A DNA stretch of 64,000 bases from the NCBI RefSeq assembly GCF_009768885.1, contig NZ_WSQA01000001.1:372001-436000 (forward strand), given 5' to 3'. This stretch comes from Sphingobacterium humi. Lineage in GTDB: Bacteria > Bacteroidota > Bacteroidia > Sphingobacteriales > Sphingobacteriaceae. Below are positions 7,959 through 15,866 of the stretch, in pieces. The notes under the pieces are model-generated. The model was not told the origin of the DNA. It ran no database searches and saw only the letters and a list, made by a program, of their open reading frames with translations. The position numbers and the translations under genes were made by a program. How positions within the stretch are numbered: position 1 is the stretch's first letter; every line of letters begins with the position of its first letter.

Positions 7959-9257
7959 TTATTCTGTACTTCGAACAACGCGTACATGGGTTGATTTTAG
8001 CTTCACCTTCAACCAATCGCTCAATCTTTTACGCTCGTCTGCATCCATCGCCTTTTCGGCTTGATATACCAATACATTCTCGGTATAGGTACTATCCTTT
8101 GCCGCATACACGACCTGCTTTCCAATAGAAAACGGCGCTAGACCCGGAAATAAGGCCGTAATTTCATCCATCAAGGCTTTATCGTTAAAGGTATAGCCAG
8201 CAAGCTCGGAACGCAGGTTCTGGATGGTGATATCCTTCTCGGAAACATGCTGCGATTGCCTAGAGATTTCGGCCAGGATATCCGATTTAAGGTCGGTGCT
8301 ATCTTGCCGAATTACCAATGCCGTATTGGTTAAGCCATAATTGCCAAGCCGGCTATTGATATCTTGCACTTCAGTTTTCGAAAAGCGCTTGCTTAAAAAG
8401 GCCAATTCAATTTTCTTCTCGCGGCTATTAAAGTTCGTCTTCTCGTAAATCACCGTATAGCCCTTATCGCTAAATTCCTGTTGAATAAAGCTCGATACAT
8501 TCTGCATAAACTTCTTTTCCTGCAATAAGCTATAGGCTAAATAAAAGCTAGGTACCAGCATAATCAGAATAAGGATGGAGATGGTACGCGTTATACGTTG
8601 CTCGCGCACCTCGTCTACAAACTTCACCTTCGGATATTTCAACAGCTTCACAATGAAAAAAGTGGAAATACAGATGAAAAAGCAATTGATGGTATAGAGG
8701 TAAATCGCGCCAGAGAAGTAAGAAAGATTGCCGATGGCCAAGCCGTATCCCGCTGTACAAAGTGGCGGCATTAAGGCCGTCGCAATAGCGACCCCCGGAA
8801 TCGGATTTCCTTTCTCCTTACGCGTAATGGCGATAACCCCTACCAATCCACCGAAAAAGGCAATGAGCACATCGTAGATATTGGGCGCCGTACGCGCTAA
8901 TAATTCAGATTGCGCCTCCTTAAACGGGCTTAACAAAAAGTATAAAAAGGAAACAAATAGGCTAACTACCGTAGCGATAGCCAGGTTCTTTCCGGACTTT
9001 TTCAACAAATCGAAGTCGTAGGTTCCTAAGGCAAATCCGGCTCCCACAATCGGACCCATTAGGGGAGAAATTAGCATCGCACCAATAATGACAGCGGTAG
9101 AGTTGACATTTAATCCCACCGAAGCAATAACAATGGCACAAGCTAAAATCCATAGGTTGGCCCCGCGGAAAGATATATTGGAAACTACATTCTCTAACAC
9201 ATTCTCGCGCGAATCTTCACCATAATGGAGGTTAAAAAACCGAAGTAATTTGATCAT
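7959..9257 (-). CDS. DUF389 family membrane protein (TIGR00341-like)
   Basis: Starting at the ATG at 9257 the protein has 432 residues. An in-frame start further upstream (9365) would add 36 residues with no family similarity and is not used. The N-terminal part (MIKLLRFFNLHYGEDSRENVLENV) leads into seven hydrophobic segments carrying DUF389 signatures: 'SVGLNVNSTAVIIGAMLISPLMGPIVG', 'GVIAITRKEKGNPIPGVAIATALMPPLCT', and the short TM hairpins around them. A soluble C-terminal domain of about 180 residues with alternating beta/alpha segments follows. Its function is unknown; the family is found in many bacteria and archaea as putative inner-membrane proteins. It is transcribed alone and ends at the shared terminator with nhaA. 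Confidence 0.85.
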   Translation of the reverse strand: MIKLLRFFNLHYGEDSRENVLENVVSNISFRGANLWILACAIVIASVGLNVNSTAVIIGAMLISPLMGPIVGAGFALGTYDFDLLKKSGKNLAIATVVSLFVSFLYFLLSPFKEAQSELLARTAPNIYDVLIAFFGGLVGVIAITRKEKGNPIPGVAIATALMPPLCTAGYGLAIGNLSYFSGAIYLYTINCFFICISTFFIVKLLKYPKVKFVDEVREQRITRTISILILIMLVPSFYLAYSLLQEKKFMQNVSSFIQQEFSDKGYTVIYEKTNFNSREKKIELAFLSKRFSKTEVQDINSRLGNYGLTNTALVIRQDSTDLKSDILAEISRQSQHVSEKDITIQNLRSELAGYTFNDKALMDEITALFPGLAPFSIGKQVVYAAKDSTYTENVLVYQAEKAMDADERKRLSDWLKVKLKSTHVRVVRSTE

Positions 9258-9387
9258 AGGATTTGAAAAAAATGATAGTCTAAAAATAGTGTTGAACAAA
9301 TGTAGGTTTTCTGCGGAGAATATGAGGAAAAATTGTGGAGGCTGTAAAGGAAAGGCTCCAATCAAAACGGAACCTTCTTTTTCTTAG

Positions 9388-9434
9388 TCCCCTTTCACAC
9401 CCAATTCACTCCCCTTTCAAACCCCTTTCCTCCC
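9388..9434 (-). repeat. G/A-rich short repeat of GTGAAAGGGG-type units, copy 1
   Basis: Read on the minus strand, this stretch contains several variants of a unit about 10-11 bases long (GAAAGGGG preceded by TTT, AGT or TGT). A related copy lies on the plus strand at 29291-29342. Both sit in intergenic DNA 130-200 bases upstream of minus-strand membrane protein genes. The sequence does not encode a plausible peptide and forms no clear hairpin. Confidence 0.6.
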
Positions 9435-9532
9435 TTATTGCAAAGGACTATATTTAGGGAATAAAAGGCTTCATAAAAAAGTGTTTAAAGGCCTAGTTCA
9501 ATGCTTGATATGAAGGCCTTCTTTTAATGCTG

Positions 9533-9579
9533 ATAAAAAGCGAGAGGCTATCCCAAAAAGGTAGCCTCTCGCTTTTTAT
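9533..9579. terminator. Terminator at the end of the nine-gene GH10 operon
   Basis: An 18-bp perfect inverted repeat (ATAAAAAGCGAGAGGCTA at 9533-9550 with 9562-9579) has an 11-base loop and A/T runs at both ends. On the minus strand it lies 12 bases after the RraA-like stop codon and closes the long operon. Confidence 0.88.
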
Positions 9580-9591
9580 TGTTAATGCTTA

Positions 9592-10299
9592 TTAAAATCT
9601 GCCGTACTCTTCGTAAACATCGAAAGGATCTCGGCCATCGGCCATGGCTTGTCGGCTTCTGGCCTCCGAAGCACACCACTCTTCTGCAAGTTGAAGCACT
9701 TCTATCGTTTTTTCATATGGCACTATGACAACCCCATCGTTATCTCCAAAAACATAATCGCCAGGGTTCACCACGATGGTACCATCGATACCTTTTACAA
9801 AAATGGGAATCTGATAATCGACAATCATAAATCGGCCATAGGCTTCTACAGGGTTTCGGAACCGGCAAAATGTTGGGAAATCCATATCGATTAAGATATT
9901 CGAATCGCGGGTAGAGCCATCGATTACGGCACCCACACAACCGGCAGCAGCAGCCGCAGTTGCACTGATTTCACCAAACTGACCACAGGTCACATCGCCT
10001 TGGGTATCCCGAATTTGTACACAACCATCGGTCATGCTTTTCATCAATCCCAATCGGATATTATGGGTGTAAGCATCGCGGTTTGGCGTTGCCTTGCCAT
10101 GCATGGTAAAGGCATGGCCTGCAACTTTCATGGTATGCACCAAAGGATATACCCCACTGTTCATGGCCCTACCTTTCAAGCCCATGCTTTCCATGGCGTC
10201 ATATACTAAACCTGTATAAAGTTTTTTAAATCGATCGTTGATTGCTGAAGCGTCATAATTTACTTCGAATTTTCTTAAAGGATAATCTATCTTTTCCAT
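9592..10299 (-). CDS. RraA-like protein / HMG-aldolase-type lyase
   Basis: The chosen ATG at 10299 gives 235 residues; a longer frame to 10353 overlaps the neighbour and lacks family similarity. It belongs to the RraA / 4-hydroxy-4-methyl-2-oxoglutarate aldolase fold. The metal/substrate motif is GQFGE (106-110) and the DGSTRD loop (127-132) carries the Arg131-Asp132 pair. That pair is kept in active aldolases and oxaloacetate decarboxylases of this family. A C-terminal helical tail (about 200-235) is longer than in E. coli RraA. It is the last gene of an operon with an enolase-type dehydratase and an SDR. I therefore infer it cleaves a keto-deoxy sugar-acid intermediate to pyruvate plus a second product, not RNase regulation. 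Confidence 0.8.
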   Translation of the reverse strand: MEKIDYPLRKFEVNYDASAINDRFKKLYTGLVYDAMESMGLKGRAMNSGVYPLVHTMKVAGHAFTMHGKATPNRDAYTHNIRLGLMKSMTDGCVQIRDTQGDVTCGQFGEISATAAAAAGCVGAVIDGSTRDSNILIDMDFPTFCRFRNPVEAYGRFMIVDYQIPIFVKGIDGTIVVNPGDYVFGDNDGVVIVPYEKTIEVLQLAEEWCASEARSRQAMADGRDPFDVYEEYGRF

Positions 10300-10328
10300 A
10301 AATATTGATGTATAAAGTGTTTGAATGT

Positions 10329-11078
10329 TTATAAACTCATGCCTCCATCGCAATAGATGGTTTGGCCTGTTATGTATTGTCCTTGTTGGGAAACCAATAA
10401 GGTTACCAATGCGGCGATATCTGCGGGGTTACCAAAAGATCCTGTCGGTATTTTTTTCAGGATGGCTTTTGCATAATCAGCATTCGAGAGGGCTTCTATA
10501 TTTCTTGCGGTTTCATAAACACCCGGCGAAACATTATTAATTGTGATACCGTCTTTGGCATATTGAGCAGCAAGGTTGATAACCAAATTAGCGATGGCGG
10601 ATTTGGTGCCCGCGTAGATGGCCATTTGCGGATGAGGCTTCTTTTCCTGCACACTGCCTAATGTGATAATCCTTCCCCATTTATTTTGTTGCATGGCTGG
10701 TAGCACCTGTTGAATCAATGCAATGCTAGACCAATAATTGGTAAACACCTGTTCTTTGAATTCCTCGAAGTTGATCGTTAAGAAATCTTTTCGAATTTGG
10801 GTAGATGCATTTAAAATTAAGACATCGATAATCGGTAACTTTTCGCAGAGCCCAGCTACGGCTTCTGGGGATTGAAAATCGGCCAAGAAATAGTTGACAT
10901 TTTTCTTCGGCTCTATCCCAAAGTGGGTCAGGGCCTTTAAACATTTATCCTCATCTTGCTTGTCGTGTAATATCACCTGATAGCCCGCCGCAAATAAGCT
11001 GCTGGCCATGGCAAATCCAATCCCTTCGCAGGAACCCGTGATGAATGCTCTCTTCAAATTATGTACTGAATTTTCCAT
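10329..11078 (-). CDS. SDR family dehydrogenase of a sugar-acid operon
   Basis: This is a 249-residue classical short-chain dehydrogenase. The cofactor motif is TGSCEGIG (14-21), LNAS (89-92) stands in the NNAG position, and catalytic Ser142, Tyr155 and Lys159 are present (YAGTK). The C-terminal 'ITGQTIYCDGGMSL' is canonical. It lies 10 bases after the enolase-superfamily gene and 29 bases before the RraA-like gene. By analogy with non-phosphorylative L-rhamnose/L-fucose pathways, it may oxidise a 2-keto-3-deoxy aldonate to a diketo acid. That substrate is inferred from position only. The HDKQ segment after the second beta-strand suggests NAD rather than NADP, but this is weak evidence. Confidence 0.85.
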   Translation of the reverse strand: MENSVHNLKRAFITGSCEGIGFAMASSLFAAGYQVILHDKQDEDKCLKALTHFGIEPKKNVNYFLADFQSPEAVAGLCEKLPIIDVLILNASTQIRKDFLTINFEEFKEQVFTNYWSSIALIQQVLPAMQQNKWGRIITLGSVQEKKPHPQMAIYAGTKSAIANLVINLAAQYAKDGITINNVSPGVYETARNIEALSNADYAKAILKKIPTGSFGNPADIAALVTLLVSQQGQYITGQTIYCDGGMSL

Positions 11079-11088
11079 GTTATTTGAA

Positions 11089-12279
11089 TTAAATGCCCCC
11101 TACTATTGGAAACCAATCTGGCTTATAGGCATCTGCATGGAAACGAGCATAGTAATCGCCTTTCTCTTCATATAAGCGTTCATATTTTTCCATTTTTTCC
11201 TCATCCAGATTAACGCCTAAACCAGGGCCATCAGGCACTTTCAATTTTCCGTCTTTATATTGAAATAGACCCTCTTGAATAATGTCGTCCGTTAAATAGT
11301 GGTAATGCGCATCACCCGCATAGTTCATGGTTGGAATGGTAGAAGCCGTATGTAGCATGGCGGCTAATTCAATTCCAAATTCGGCGCCGCTATGCATGGC
11401 AATGCCCAGGTTAAAGGTGTTACAAACAGCGCATAGATCTTTAACCCCTTTTGGCCCCTCCCAATAATGGATATCGGTGAGGATAATATCTACTGCCCCT
11501 AAGCGAATGGCCGGACCGAGGTCATCAAATTTATTGGGATACATATTTGTGGCAATGGGAATGCGTACTTGCTTGCGTACCGCAGCATTGCCTTCCAATC
11601 CCCATGAAGGGTCTTCAAAATATTCAATCCCCAAGTCTTCCAACCTTTTACCTACTTTAACGGCAGTTTGCACAGACCAAACGCCATTAGGGTCAATACG
11701 TAGTCCGAAATCATTACCTAGCTGTTTGCGACAAAGCTCCAGCACTCTGGCTTCTTCCATCGGATCCATCACCCCTGCTTTCAATTTCATGGCATTAACG
11801 CCTAACTCCTCATGCAATTGCACACAGTAATCGGCCAAATCCTCCGCACGCTCATCATGCTTACCATCTTCCCTGTCATATCGCCAAAATAAATAGCCAA
11901 TAAAAGGGATTTCCTCACGCAAGCGCCCGCCTAATAAATCACTCATTGGACGTCCCAATACCTTACCTTGAATATCCAGGCATGCCATTTCTATCGCCGC
12001 ATATAAACGCGCATTCGACATATAATAAATACTGCGAAGTACTTTCATTTTAATGGTTTCTAAATGAAAGGGATCTAAACCCACAATGCGGGGTTTTAAT
12101 TTAGTCAGGGCTGCACGTTGGTCTCCACCTCCAACTTCGCCTAAACCCACAATCCCTTCATCCGTAATCAATTCTAGAATGGTTCGCAGGAAATAACCAG
12201 GATGTACGCCTGTATTATGTCTTAATTGAGCCTTCAATGGAATGGCTACACATCTCACTCTTAAATCAATGATCTTCAT
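11089..12279 (-). CDS. Enolase-superfamily sugar-acid dehydratase (MR/GlucD-like)
   Basis: The 396-residue protein has the capping domain (about 1-120) and the (beta/alpha)7-beta barrel of the enolase superfamily. Visible catalytic features are the K-x-K motif (Lys165, Lys167; MKLKAG), metal ligands Asp196 (with Asn198 in RIDPNG), Glu222 (YFEDP) and probably Asn245 (ATNM). A His296-Asp269 dyad (TDIHYWEG, AMHSGAE) is also present. This combination of K-x-K base and His-Asp dyad is seen in glucarate-dehydratase-like members, which dehydrate aldonates or aldarates to 2-keto-3-deoxy acids. The neighbours (SDR, RraA-like aldolase, MFS permease, IclR) support a catabolic role. The exact sugar acid cannot be read from the sequence. 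Confidence 0.85.
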   Translation of the reverse strand: MKIIDLRVRCVAIPLKAQLRHNTGVHPGYFLRTILELITDEGIVGLGEVGGGDQRAALTKLKPRIVGLDPFHLETIKMKVLRSIYYMSNARLYAAIEMACLDIQGKVLGRPMSDLLGGRLREEIPFIGYLFWRYDREDGKHDERAEDLADYCVQLHEELGVNAMKLKAGVMDPMEEARVLELCRKQLGNDFGLRIDPNGVWSVQTAVKVGKRLEDLGIEYFEDPSWGLEGNAAVRKQVRIPIATNMYPNKFDDLGPAIRLGAVDIILTDIHYWEGPKGVKDLCAVCNTFNLGIAMHSGAEFGIELAAMLHTASTIPTMNYAGDAHYHYLTDDIIQEGLFQYKDGKLKVPDGPGLGVNLDEEKMEKYERLYEEKGDYYARFHADAYKPDWFPIVGGI

Positions 12280-12287
12280 ATAAATGT

Positions 12288-13019
12288 TTAGATTAATTTT
12301 TCTATTTCTTGTGCTGTTTTGATGGTTGATGAAATAATTTCCTTTTCCCCATGTTCTTTGAGCCTTGATAAGGGAAGATAAACACTTAAGGAAGCGATTA
12401 CTTTACCTTCTTTTTGAATTCCGTAGGCGAAACCAATGATATGTGTTGGTGTAACCTGCTTGGAATAACCATCATTTCTAATCCGTTTAATCTGTTCCCA
12501 AAAGCGCGTTTCATTGGTGGCCTCCGGCCATTCATCCACGCTGGGCAATCCATATTTTGCGATAAAATCTTCCAGTTCAGCATCCCCTAGATAGGCAAGC
12601 AAATAACGCCCTGAAGCACTATTGTAGGCTACTTTTTCGATGGAAGATCGAACCATCAAATCGCGCTCTGCATTAACTTGATGGATGGTAACCCGATTTT
12701 GTTTTCTTAAAATAGCTAACAAACAGGTTTCATTAAGTTTGCTACGTAAATGCTCCATCGGGTCTGTACTCACTTTGATGAGCTGCTCTTCAAAAGAGCC
12801 AATGTTGCCAAGGCGATATATCATGTACCCTAATTTGTAGCCTTTTTTATAGCCCATTTGTTCGATAAAATTCCGCTCGACTAAGGTTTTAATGATATTT
12901 GCGCAGGTAGCTTGATTAAGTTTTAAATGCTCTGCGATTTCGCTCAAACTATGTGCTTTATGCACATCTGTAGCGATATATTCAATAATATCAACCGCTC
13001 TATGAATGACCTGTATCAT
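12288..13019 (-). CDS. IclR-family transcriptional regulator
   Basis: The start at 13019 gives MIQVIHRAVDIIEYIA, the typical IclR beginning; a longer frame to 13085 runs into the permease gene. The 243-residue protein has a winged HTH (about 1-65: 'SLSEIAEHLKLNQATCANIIKTLVERNFIE') and an effector-binding domain with GAF-like topology (about 80-243; 'ASGRYLLAYL', 'GFAYGIQKEGKVIASLSVYLPLSRL'). It sits inside the operon, 10 bases after the MFS gene and 8 before the dehydratase. It most likely senses a sugar-acid intermediate and controls this operon. IclR proteins can repress or activate, and the sequence does not decide. Confidence 0.92.
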   Translation of the reverse strand: MIQVIHRAVDIIEYIATDVHKAHSLSEIAEHLKLNQATCANIIKTLVERNFIEQMGYKKGYKLGYMIYRLGNIGSFEEQLIKVSTDPMEHLRSKLNETCLLAILRKQNRVTIHQVNAERDLMVRSSIEKVAYNSASGRYLLAYLGDAELEDFIAKYGLPSVDEWPEATNETRFWEQIKRIRNDGYSKQVTPTHIIGFAYGIQKEGKVIASLSVYLPLSRLKEHGEKEIISSTIKTAQEIEKLI

Positions 13020-13029
13020 AAGAATGTCT

Positions 13030-14280
13030 TTATTGTGAGATATATTCTTTTTTGAAAAACATTTTGGATGCGACATAAATTGCAATGGCCCCTAAAACAT
13101 AACAGAAGGCAAGCAGGGTAATGCCAACGCTCATACTCATATTCATTTTTATATAGCCTAACAATACCGGTGCGAATGCGCCTACAACAAAACCGAAGGA
13201 TAGCATAAAGCCGGTAGAAGCAGCACGATATTTTATTTCTATGACATCAAAGAGGGCGGCAAATAGGTTTGAATCATAAACCCCTCTAAAAAAACCGAAA
13301 AGCAACATGTAAAGGTAAGTTAAAGGTAAGGAATTGCTTTGACCGATAAGATAAATGAAAGGCGCACCAATCAGCAAACCTAAAACTTGTATTTCCAATC
13401 GAACTGTGATGCGCCTAAAGGAATATTTATCGGCTATTTTAGCGCCTAGCAAGACCCCAAAAAATGCACCTATAAAATGATAGAGGGTGGAGTTGAGGCC
13501 TGAAGATGCTAAGGAAAGTTGGTAGTTTTCATGAAGGTAGGTCGGAATCCAAGTGAGGTATCCAATATTCACGAAACACATAAAGCCAAAGGCGACACTT
13601 AATAGAATAGCAGTATTTTTACTGGCTACAATCTTTAAGACCTCCCATGCATTTTGCTCGTGGTTTTCTGTAGGAATAGCTTCCTCCGTTCCGGCGCGCT
13701 TTTTCAGTCTGAATAAGATGATAAAGGCCCACAGGATACCGATGATACCAAAGACATAGAAAGCCATCCGCCAGCCATAGTTTTCACCGATGTAACCAGC
13801 AATAAAGCCGCTAAGGATGATACCAGCATATAAACTCGTTTGGTGAATAGCCATGGCCGTTGCACGCGTTTCATGGTGAAACCTCGCTATTAAAGAATTT
13901 GCTGCCGGGTAATAAAAGGCTTCCCCACCTCCTGTAGCAATACTACGGAATAAGACTAAGGCAAATACGCCATTTCCAATTCCGGTAAGCAAAGTTCCAA
14001 TACTAAAGATCATCAAACTTAAAAAGATGATCTTTCCCTTATTCATTTTATCGCTAAGCAAACCTGCGATGGGCACCAATAGGCCATAAACAAGGGTGAA
14101 AATACTGGCCACCCAACCAATCTGTATATCATTTATTTGCAGGTCATCCTTAATTAAAGGAATAACTACATTGAAAATCTGCCGATCGCCTTGATTTAAA
14201 AAATAGGCAACCCATAACAGGAAAATCAGTTCCCATTTAAACGCGATACCGCCAGATTGGCTGGACGAAGATGTTTTCAT
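13030..14280 (-). CDS. MFS transporter, probable sugar-acid/oligosaccharide permease
   Basis: This 416-residue inner-membrane protein has about twelve hydrophobic segments and the MFS loop motif 'GLLSDKMNKGKIIFL' between TM2 and TM3. 'NQGDRQIFNVVIPLIKDDLQI' after TM1 resembles the anion:cation symporter and hexuronate/aldonate permeases (ExuT-like group), though the match is general. Its ATG directly follows the GH10 stop codon (TAA-ATG, no gap), so the two are translationally coupled. It probably imports the product released by the GH10 enzymes or its sugar-acid part. The last residues 'ASKMFFKKEYISQ' form a basic cytoplasmic tail. Confidence 0.88.
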   Translation of the reverse strand: MKTSSSSQSGGIAFKWELIFLLWVAYFLNQGDRQIFNVVIPLIKDDLQINDIQIGWVASIFTLVYGLLVPIAGLLSDKMNKGKIIFLSLMIFSIGTLLTGIGNGVFALVLFRSIATGGGEAFYYPAANSLIARFHHETRATAMAIHQTSLYAGIILSGFIAGYIGENYGWRMAFYVFGIIGILWAFIILFRLKKRAGTEEAIPTENHEQNAWEVLKIVASKNTAILLSVAFGFMCFVNIGYLTWIPTYLHENYQLSLASSGLNSTLYHFIGAFFGVLLGAKIADKYSFRRITVRLEIQVLGLLIGAPFIYLIGQSNSLPLTYLYMLLFGFFRGVYDSNLFAALFDVIEIKYRAASTGFMLSFGFVVGAFAPVLLGYIKMNMSMSVGITLLAFCYVLGAIAIYVASKMFFKKEYISQ

Positions 14281-15849
14281 TTAGATGCTTAGGTCGTTTT
14301 TTAGTTCTACAATTTTTTCCATGGCGTTTCCGTCTTTATCTTTCCAGGTTAACCGGTATTTCCCTTTAAAACCACGGAATTTGATTTTATCCTGTTGAAC
14401 AGCTGCGTTTAACGTTGTTTTCCATTCGCCATGAATCAGATCATTTAGTGCAAAATAGGCAGGTTTAGGCTCCATATTTCTCGTGAATAAGCCCGAGGTG
14501 GTTGGCTCGCCAGGTGCACCACAGTCATCGACAACATTCCACCAGGTAATGCCCATCATCTTTTCAGTGCTGAACCACAAGCGATATAAGTTACGCGCCA
14601 CCACCGCTTGAATCTTACGGCCCAATTCATCATCATTTGGCGCTGTAATTGTAATTTCGCTTAAGTGAATCGGTAGATTTGCGGCACTTAACACTTTCAT
14701 GCGTTCAATCACCTTGGTTGGGCTTTCAATATCCTGTCCTTCCGCAATATCTAAACATTGCTTCGGATTAAACAAGTGCATTTGAGACCCTAAAATATCG
14801 ATTTTCATTCCCCGACCCATCAAGTCTTTGGCCTGATCTGCATAGGATTTATCGTTTTTATAATCGTTGATATTCAACAATACCTCCTTCGGGAAATGTG
14901 CTTTCGCTGTTTTAAAAGCATTGAAGGTATAATCTCCGGGCATAATGCCATAGTGACTTTTGGTAATGCGTTTTCCTTTGAGCATTTTTCCATTCGCATA
15001 GTCCGTTGCACTTTCATTCACTACATCCCAGCTTGGAATTCGGTTGCCGTAGTATTTCGCCATATCTATGACCCGTTGTTCAAATTCCTTTTCCAGGATA
15101 CTGGTAAATACCGGTACTTTTTGTGCGATTTGATCTACCGTAAGTTTGTTATATTCCTCACTTCCACCTTCCCGGTCGAGGTTATTATGAGGATCAGGGA
15201 ACCAACTTTTTAATATGGCTTGTTCATTTTCCGGGGCTAATGCCATGAGCCATTCCGGGTGATGCCATCTTCTTGTTCCCCATATAATTGGGTGGCCATG
15301 AATACGGATGCCTACCTGATCTAAATAATCAAGAATAGCTTCTGGAGCAGGTCTACGCCAGTGTGGTTGGCTTTTAGGATTCTCTACGTTATTCCAAAAT
15401 TCTTCTGTATCCCAATACTCTTGTTTAAAACGAGGACGGTTGTGTTCCATTTCAAACTTTTTCCAATAAAAGGCTACCGTTGCTGAATTAAAGAACTCTC
15501 CAAATAGTTTTTTATAGCGCTTATTGCGTTCTTCAGTTCCTAGTTGATCATAGTTAAATATATGGGCACCAAAGACAAAGTCGTGAGAGATTTGCTCCAC
15601 ATGCACTTGAGTACCCGGGGTCACGTTGGTAATACGGACCTCGGCATTGGCTTTTCTATATTTATCAATATCGGCATCAATCTTCTTTTGCACATCTTCA
15701 TTCCAAAGCTTCCAATAGCCTTCTTTCATCACACTCTTCGCATCCTGATAGGTAGTTTCCTGCGCCATGGTTGGGCTCGTGCTATTGCACAAAGCAATCA
15801 TTAAAGCTATTTGTAATAGCCGCTTGGGTAGGTTGTTTTTTTCTTTCAT
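14281..15849 (-). CDS. GH10 family glycoside hydrolase (xylanase-like), paralog A
   Basis: The 522-residue protein has an N-terminal signal peptide (residues 1-30, cleavage after MAQ). A beta-rich segment (about 70-95) leads into a GH10 TIM barrel (about 95-475). Retaining catalytic residues are Glu279 (acid/base, SWDVVNES) and Glu398 (nucleophile, HLSEITI). HGHPIIWGTRRWH (184-196) replaces the usual GHTLVWH, and TWWNVVDDCG (435-444) carries the aromatic -1/+1 platform. Between about 200 and 250 it has an insertion absent from paralog B. The family hydrolyses beta-1,4-xylan, but the altered GHxxxWx segment and absence of xylan partners leave the substrate open. It should act in the periplasm. 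Confidence 0.85.
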   Translation of the reverse strand: MKEKNNLPKRLLQIALMIALCNSTSPTMAQETTYQDAKSVMKEGYWKLWNEDVQKKIDADIDKYRKANAEVRITNVTPGTQVHVEQISHDFVFGAHIFNYDQLGTEERNKRYKKLFGEFFNSATVAFYWKKFEMEHNRPRFKQEYWDTEEFWNNVENPKSQPHWRRPAPEAILDYLDQVGIRIHGHPIIWGTRRWHHPEWLMALAPENEQAILKSWFPDPHNNLDREGGSEEYNKLTVDQIAQKVPVFTSILEKEFEQRVIDMAKYYGNRIPSWDVVNESATDYANGKMLKGKRITKSHYGIMPGDYTFNAFKTAKAHFPKEVLLNINDYKNDKSYADQAKDLMGRGMKIDILGSQMHLFNPKQCLDIAEGQDIESPTKVIERMKVLSAANLPIHLSEITITAPNDDELGRKIQAVVARNLYRLWFSTEKMMGITWWNVVDDCGAPGEPTTSGLFTRNMEPKPAYFALNDLIHGEWKTTLNAAVQQDKIKFRGFKGKYRLTWKDKDGNAMEKIVELKNDLSI

Positions 15850-15866
15850 TAGTTAGTTGTTTTTCG

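Noticed and set aside
9258-9365. 36-residue extension of the DUF389 protein
   Set aside because: No family similarity before MIKLLRFFN; the ATG at 9257 fits.
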